A stretch of 64,000 nucleotides of DNA, from NCBI GenBank assembly GCA_964616465.1, contig CAZTTO010000015.1, positions 19,542-83,541 on the forward strand. The letters are read 5' to 3'. Positions 59,817 through 64,000 of the stretch are shown here, piece after piece (the first letter of the stretch is position 1; every line of letters begins with the position of its first letter). The notes under the pieces were generated by a model, which was not told where the DNA came from, searched no databases, and saw only the letters and a program-made list of their open reading frames with translations. The position numbers and the translations under genes are program-made. The stretch is from JAFLBI01 sp964616465. Its GTDB lineage: Bacteria; Bacteroidota; Bacteroidia; Chitinophagales; Chitinophagaceae.

Positions 59817-60296
59817 TTATTTAGCACCATCATTTTTACGCATAAACTCTAGAATAGCCCTTGCATCATCATCCGTTAAATTTTGATTTGGCATTCTTAC
59901 TAAGCAAAGTTCTAATTGCGCCTGAACTTCTGGGTCTTTATCAATCATTGGATCAGGATTTGTAATAAAGTTCATTAACCAATAAGGTGTTCTTCTTTCA
60001 GAAACACCTTTCCAGCCTGGGCCTACAAGTCGCTCGTCAGTTAATTTATGACATGATAAGCATTTTGTATTAGCAATTACTTCGCCATTTTTGGCCATAG
60101 CTGCATCTAATGCACCAAGCTGAACATTTGATTCATTAAACTTCCCTTCGCCCCTATTGGGATCATAAGCTTCAGCATCTGGCACCATGCTCTTAGGTGC
60201 TTCCCCAGCACTAGCACTTTTTTCAGAAGATCCACCGCAAGAAAATATCCATATGGAACTAGAAATAACAAGTAACAAGACTGATATTTTTTTCAT
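59817..60296 (-). CDS. Monohaem cytochrome c lipoprotein, electron donor candidate for NosZ
   Basis: The 159-aa protein has a lipobox-type signal (FSC, Cys20), a low-complexity linker and a class I cytochrome c domain: haem motif CLSCH (Cys79 to His83), DERLVGPGWKGVSERR and the axial Met in VRMPNQNL. It is the first gene of the nos operon, behind the Crp/Fnr-type operator, and would pass electrons to NosZ CuA. In many clade II clusters such cytochromes accompany nosZ. Start: the ATG at 60296, 22 nt from the -7 element. Confidence 0.9.
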   Translation of the reverse strand: MKKISVLLLVISSSIWIFSCGGSSEKSASAGEAPKSMVPDAEAYDPNRGEGKFNESNVQLGALDAAMAKNGEVIANTKCLSCHKLTDERLVGPGWKGVSERRTPYWLMNFITNPDPMIDKDPEVQAQLELCLVRMPNQNLTDDDARAILEFMRKNDGAK

Positions 60297-60317
60297 ATTT
60301 GATTGTTTTTTAGGACA

Positions 60318-60325
60318 CAAAACTA
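60318..60325 (-). promoter_or_regulatory. TAnnTTTG -7 element of the nos operon
   Basis: TAGTTTTG on the minus strand is an exact consensus match. The operator centre (60354.5) is 29.5 bp upstream of its first base (60325), identical to the fasciclin promoter. Confidence 0.7.
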
Positions 60326-60345
60326 CAAACACACGTAAGTTAGAC

Positions 60346-60363
60346 TTATGACTAGAATCATAA
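60346..60363. promoter_or_regulatory. Crp/Fnr-type operator of the nos operon
   Basis: TTATGA-CTAGAA-TCATAA is a perfect 6-bp inverted repeat with a 6-nt spacer, CRP geometry. On the minus strand it reads TATGATTCTAGTCATA, one base different from the fasciclin operator. The distance to the -7 element fits a class II activator site near -41. Confidence 0.75.
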
Positions 60364-60436
60364 ACCCTAGTGCGTAAGTAAAAAAATATAAGAAAAAATA
60401 AATATGTAGAAGTATAGGCATCTAAAGCCTAAACAA

Positions 60437-60991
60437 TTAATGAATTATGAATCTCCATTTAACTTCAACAACAGAATTAACCTGTATAAATCCTAAAACA
60501 GCTTTAGGAGGTTCTATATTAAAACTTCTCATATCGATACTAGTTGAACCTTCTAAAATATGAGCACCATTTTTATCGCGCCATATTGAACCACTTAAAC
60601 GATGGTTTTTGAAAACACCCCCAATTAGCATTACTCCATCGGATACTAATAATAGGGTATCTGACTTACTTGATTCTAATTTTGAGGCATCAGCCTTCCA
60701 AATTATTGAAGAGAATTTACTTTCTTTTAAGGCATCATGGGCATGCTTAGTCATAGCTTTGTACCGCGTGCTTACAATATTCTTTACAGGTACATTGAAT
60801 GCTAATTGTTGAAATGATACTATTCTCCCATTATTCCAAATAGGAATAGTTGTAAAACTTGGTTGTTGAACTTCTAATCGCCATTTATTCCATGAACTTT
60901 TTCCTTCAATCCACATTTCAAGTATCTCCTGCGGATGCTGATTAAAGGAGAAAAGCTTAACCAATAAAACTATCACTATCTGTATAACCAT
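60437..60991 (-). CDS. YceI-like secreted protein
   Basis: A hydrophobic signal segment (about residues 1-17) is followed by a lipocalin-like beta barrel. FNVPVKNIVS, HDALKESKFSSIIWKA and RSFNIEPPKAVLGFIQVNSVVEVKWRF resemble YceI-family proteins, which bind isoprenoid or other lipids in the periplasm. The ATG at 60991 gives a cleaner signal peptide; 61006 is possible. It is divergent from the FAD/FeS dehydrogenase gene and upstream of the nos operon but reads into its promoter region, where only a weak hairpin (TAGGC ... GCCTA, 60415-60431) could stop transcription. Confidence 0.72.
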   Translation of the reverse strand: MVIQIVIVLLVKLFSFNQHPQEILEMWIEGKSSWNKWRLEVQQPSFTTIPIWNNGRIVSFQQLAFNVPVKNIVSTRYKAMTKHAHDALKESKFSSIIWKADASKLESSKSDTLLLVSDGVMLIGGVFKNHRLSGSIWRDKNGAHILEGSTSIDMRSFNIEPPKAVLGFIQVNSVVEVKWRFIIH

Positions 60992-61069
60992 AAAAAAATA
61001 ACACAATCAGGTAATATAAGGTTGATAAAAATCGATTTTTTCTCAATAACATGCAATTTGCTACTTTAG

Positions 61070-63862
61070 ATGTACATGAATGATTTAATTGAAATTTTCT
61101 CAACCAATCGGGTAAAAACAACACTTGTTGACCGACTTGCCTATGCAGGTGATGCAGGTTTTTATGAACTTATACCACAAGCTGTTGTACAGCCAAATTC
61201 TATTGATGAAATCATCCAATTGTTTCAGTGGAGTAATGCAACAGGTACACCTTTATGCTTTCGAGCCGGAGGAACCAGTTTATCTGGACAAAGTATTACT
61301 GATGGCGTATTAGTCGATATAGGTAAACACTGGAGAGCTATTGAACCTTTAGATAATGGAAAGCTGGTTAAAGTTCAACCAGGCATTATTGCAAGCATGG
61401 TGAACCATTTTCTGCTCAGCTATGGCACTAAAATTGGACCAGATCCTTCTTCTATTCATGCTGCAATGATGGGTGGCATCCTCAGTAATAATTCTTCGGG
61501 TATGTGTTGTGGTGTTGCTTATAATGCATACCATACTTTAAAGAGCATTCAATTTATACTTCCCAATGGGCATGTGTACAATACAGCTCAAGAAGAAGAC
61601 TATCATCGTTTTGTAAAACAAGAAAAAGAAATTTGTATAACACTCTCGAAATTCCGTCAGCAAATTTTTGATTCAAATACCCTGCTCCAAAAAATTCGAA
61701 CCAAATACCAAACTAAAAACACAGTTGGTTATGGACTGAATGCTTTGGTTGATTATGAACACCCACTTGATATTTTTTCTCATTTGCTTATTGGCGCAGA
61801 AGGAACGCTTGCATTTATTGCTGAAGCAGTGCTTCAAACAATACCCATTCAGCCACACACTTCTACTGCATTACTTTACTTTAATACTATTAGTGATGCT
61901 TGTAATGCCATCCTTCCTCTTAAAGAAAGCGGTGCAGATGTGTTGGAGTTGATGGATAGAGCATCCTTAAGAAGTGTGGAAGATTTGAAAGGACTCCCGC
62001 CCTTTTTTAAAGACCTTCCTAAATCGGCTGCCTGTCTACTTTGTGAATATGCTGCGCCATCGCAATTAGAATTAGAAGAACTTCTAAAAAAAGCTGCAAA
62101 TTATATTGCGGAATTGCAATTATTACATCCAGCAGATTTTACCACCAACTCCGAACAAAGACAATTTTATTGGAAAATTCGAAAAGGCATGTTCCCCAGT
62201 GTGGGAGCTGTTCGAGCAAGAGGTACAACTGTCATTTTAGAAGATATCGCTTTCCCTCTTGAACATTTGGCAAATGCTGTACTTGACCTTCAACAACTCT
62301 TTCGCGATTTCAATTATGAAAATGCTATCATTTTTGGGCATGCAAAAGATGGTAACCTACACTTTGTAATTACTCAATTGTTAGATACACCTCAAGAGAT
62401 TGATCGATATGATAGATTCATTCAATCTTTAGTAGATCTTGTTGTACAGAAATACAATGGCACACTAAAAGCTGAACATGGCACCGGAAGAAACATGGCT
62501 CCCTTTGTTGAAGCTGAATGGGGTGGTGAGTTATACGCAATGATGAAAACCATAAAACAAGTTGTTGATCCTAAAAATTTGCTGAATCCAGGTGTTATCA
62601 TTAATGAATATGCAGATGCACATATTCGCAACTTAAAACAAATGCCTGTTGTAGAGGAAGAGGTTGATAAATGTATTGAATGTGGCTACTGCGAACCGCT
62701 TTGTCCAAGTAAGGATATCACCCTATCACCCCGACAAAGAATTCAGATTAGAAGACATCTAAAAAAGTTGGAACAAACAGGACAAAAAGCTGCATACAAA
62801 GAATTATTAGTGGAATATCAATATGCAGGTTTAGACACCTGTGCAACAGATGGCTTATGCCAGTCTGAATGCCCAGTCTCCATTAACACAGGCGATCTTG
62901 TAAAACGACTAAGACAAGAAAACCATAGCAAGTTTGGAAATAAGATGGCGCTAACCATTGCCAGAAATTACAAACTGGTTGAAAGGCTTGCACGAAAAAC
63001 CATTCAATTTGCCAGTGCTATAAATGGAGCAGGTAGAATAAATATTCTTACAAATATTACCAAAGGACTTAATAAAATCATTCCAGGCACACCCATATGG
63101 TGGAATGAAATCAAAGCAGCAAAATCCCTTCCCACGTCCAACCCTATTCAGCCCTCAGCCGTATATTTCAGTGCGTGTATTCATAGAATGTTGGGTGATG
63201 GGGGCGAATCGTTGCAAGAAAAAATGATTAGAGTTTGTAATAAAGCAGGTGTTCGTATTTTATTCCCACAAGATATCAGAGGACATTGTTGCGGACAAGC
63301 TTTCAGCAGTAAAGGATATTTAGATGCGGCTGTAGCTATAGAAGAAAAAACAATTGATGCCATTCTTTCTTGGACCAATAACGGAGAGCTACCGGTTGTA
63401 TGCGATTTTACATCTTGCACCTACACCTTCCTCAAGCAATCGGCGCATTTGTCGGCTGAGTATCGAAAAAAATGGGAGAAAATTACCTGGATTGACTCCA
63501 TTGAGTTTTTCAAAGACAAAATCATACCACATCTCCCCATTACTTCAAAAAAAGAGACCATTGCTCTCCACCCAACTTGCGCGAGCACTAAAATGGGACT
63601 TTCAAATGCTATGAAGCAGGTTGCAAGCGCTTGCGCAAAAGAAGTTTTGGTACCCGCTTATGCAGGTTGTTGTGGCATGGCGGGTGACAGAGGATTTTGG
63701 GTGCCTGAAATGACCGAGTCTGCTACTCATATGGAAATCAAACACTTAGGCGAATGTCAAGGCTATTATAGTACTGCTGGCACCTGCGAAATGAACCTTA
63801 CACATTTCTCAGGAAAGGAATTTCAGCACTTGGTTCAATTATTAGATGAAGTAAGTTCATAG
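61070..63862 (+). CDS. FAD/FeS dehydrogenase fusion (GlcD-GlcF type; D-lactate or D-2-hydroxyacid oxidase)
   Basis: The 930-aa protein fuses two parts. Residues about 1-520 are a vanillyl-alcohol-oxidase-type FAD domain (CFRAGGTSLSGQSITDGVL, GPDPSSIHAAMMGGILSNN, HAKDGNLHF, EHGTGRNMAPFVE). From about 530 comes a di-4Fe-4S ferredoxin domain (CIECGYCEPLCPSKDI and CATDGLCQSECPVSI), then two CCG domains (HCCGQAFSSKG, AGCCGMAGDRGF). It would oxidise a D-2-hydroxyacid and pass electrons to the quinone pool, as separate GlcD/GlcF or LldEFG-like subunits do elsewhere. TACTTTAG at 61062-61069 is a one-mismatch -7 element abutting the ATG at 61070, so a start at 61076 is also possible. Confidence 0.9.
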   Translation: MYMNDLIEIFSTNRVKTTLVDRLAYAGDAGFYELIPQAVVQPNSIDEIIQLFQWSNATGTPLCFRAGGTSLSGQSITDGVLVDIGKHWRAIEPLDNGKLVKVQPGIIASMVNHFLLSYGTKIGPDPSSIHAAMMGGILSNNSSGMCCGVAYNAYHTLKSIQFILPNGHVYNTAQEEDYHRFVKQEKEICITLSKFRQQIFDSNTLLQKIRTKYQTKNTVGYGLNALVDYEHPLDIFSHLLIGAEGTLAFIAEAVLQTIPIQPHTSTALLYFNTISDACNAILPLKESGADVLELMDRASLRSVEDLKGLPPFFKDLPKSAACLLCEYAAPSQLELEELLKKAANYIAELQLLHPADFTTNSEQRQFYWKIRKGMFPSVGAVRARGTTVILEDIAFPLEHLANAVLDLQQLFRDFNYENAIIFGHAKDGNLHFVITQLLDTPQEIDRYDRFIQSLVDLVVQKYNGTLKAEHGTGRNMAPFVEAEWGGELYAMMKTIKQVVDPKNLLNPGVIINEYADAHIRNLKQMPVVEEEVDKCIECGYCEPLCPSKDITLSPRQRIQIRRHLKKLEQTGQKAAYKELLVEYQYAGLDTCATDGLCQSECPVSINTGDLVKRLRQENHSKFGNKMALTIARNYKLVERLARKTIQFASAINGAGRINILTNITKGLNKIIPGTPIWWNEIKAAKSLPTSNPIQPSAVYFSACIHRMLGDGGESLQEKMIRVCNKAGVRILFPQDIRGHCCGQAFSSKGYLDAAVAIEEKTIDAILSWTNNGELPVVCDFTSCTYTFLKQSAHLSAEYRKKWEKITWIDSIEFFKDKIIPHLPITSKKETIALHPTCASTKMGLSNAMKQVASACAKEVLVPAYAGCCGMAGDRGFWVPEMTESATHMEIKHLGECQGYYSTAGTCEMNLTHFSGKEFQHLVQLLDEVSS

Positions 63863-63890
63863 AAATATTTTAATCAATTATCTAATTCCC

Positions 63891-63898
63891 TACCTTTG
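63891..63898 (+). promoter_or_regulatory. TAnnTTTG -7 element of the tRNA-Leu gene
   Basis: TACCTTTG matches the consensus exactly. TTTA at 63868-63871 is a near-consensus -33 element with a 19-nt spacer. The tRNA begins 28 nt later. Confidence 0.68.
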
Positions 63899-63926
63899 CA
63901 ACCCCAAAAAGGACATCGGTCCATTT

Positions 63927-64000
63927 GCGGATGTGGCGAAATTGGCAGACGCACCAGACTTAGGATCTGGCGCCGCGAGGCGTGTAGGTTCGACTCCTAT
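63927..64000 (+). tRNA. tRNA-Leu (anticodon UAG), 3' end beyond the window
   Basis: The acceptor start GCGGATG, D-arm GGCGAAATTGGCAGACGC, anticodon stem-loop CCAGA-CTTAGGA-TCTGG with TAG in the loop, a long variable arm (CGCCGCGAGGCG) and the beginning of the T arm (GGTTCGACTCC) are visible. The long variable arm and the anticodon identify tRNA-Leu. It is cut at position 64000 in the T stem. Confidence 0.93.

Noticed and set aside
60415..60431. Terminator after the YceI-like gene (TAGGC ... GCCTA)
   Set aside because: Only a 5-bp stem and no T-run directly after it; too weak to call.
61022..61035. TTGAT-AAAA-ATCGA as an FNR box before the FAD/FeS dehydrogenase gene
   Set aside because: One mismatch to TTGAT-N4-ATCAA in a very AT-rich region, different geometry from the CRP-like sites in the nos island, and no proof of an FNR-type regulator here.

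Overview
The window reads as chromosomal DNA of a Bacteroidota, most likely a Chitinophagaceae-type bacterium (inference). The GC content is low and most starts lack a Shine-Dalgarno sequence. Many promoters carry the Bacteroidota -7 element TAnnTTTG. There are TonB-dependent receptors with carboxypeptidase-like N-terminal domains, many lipoproteins with short signal peptides, and an atypical (clade II, Sec-type) nosZ cluster. No phage, IS element, rRNA or CRISPR array was seen.

Layout. 1-9805 is a phosphate-acquisition locus: the 3' end of a PhoR-type kinase, a lipoprotein, a beta-helix lipoprotein plus TonB receptor, and, divergently, a long PiT transporter, a PhoU-like (DUF47) protein and a short PiT transporter. 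Two 7-4-7 direct repeats in the divergent promoter region look like Pho boxes. 9822-18248 is housekeeping and metabolism: galE, prfA, D-aminoacylase plus serine hydrolase, a fused 2-oxoacid dehydrogenase E1, and a Bax-inhibitor-like protein.

18305-28263 looks like a metal (probably zinc) limitation region. A MerC / 69-aa / 50-aa / CobW-GTPase operon diverges from a LolD-like ABC, FtsX-like permease (with a His-rich loop) and CxxC-protein operon. A second operon (ABC ATPase, two DUF3526-type permeases, lipoprotein, Tat alkaline phosphatase) starts at a nearly identical palindrome, TTGCAACwTArTTGCA. 28284-50753 holds a polysaccharide deacetylase, korA without korB, an OprC/NosA-like copper receptor, a flippase, a dihaem peroxidase, translation and repair genes (arfB, dtd, glyS, mfd, nth, an alkyltransferase-like protein), gyrB, a response regulator, eno and ftsB.

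50822-60363 is the nitrous-oxide respiration island: a Crp/Fnr regulator, a 12-TM histidine-motif membrane protein, a fasciclin lipoprotein, and on the minus strand a nine-gene operon (cytochrome c, nosZ, a NosB-like protein, nosL, nosD, nosF, nosY, cupin, truncated globin). The nos operon and the fasciclin gene share the operator TATGATTCTAsTCATA at exactly the same distance from their -7 elements, which suggests a local Crp/Fnr regulon. The window ends with a YceI-like protein, a GlcD-GlcF-type fusion dehydrogenase and a truncated tRNA-Leu(UAG).

All family assignments come from reading motifs by eye; no database search was run.
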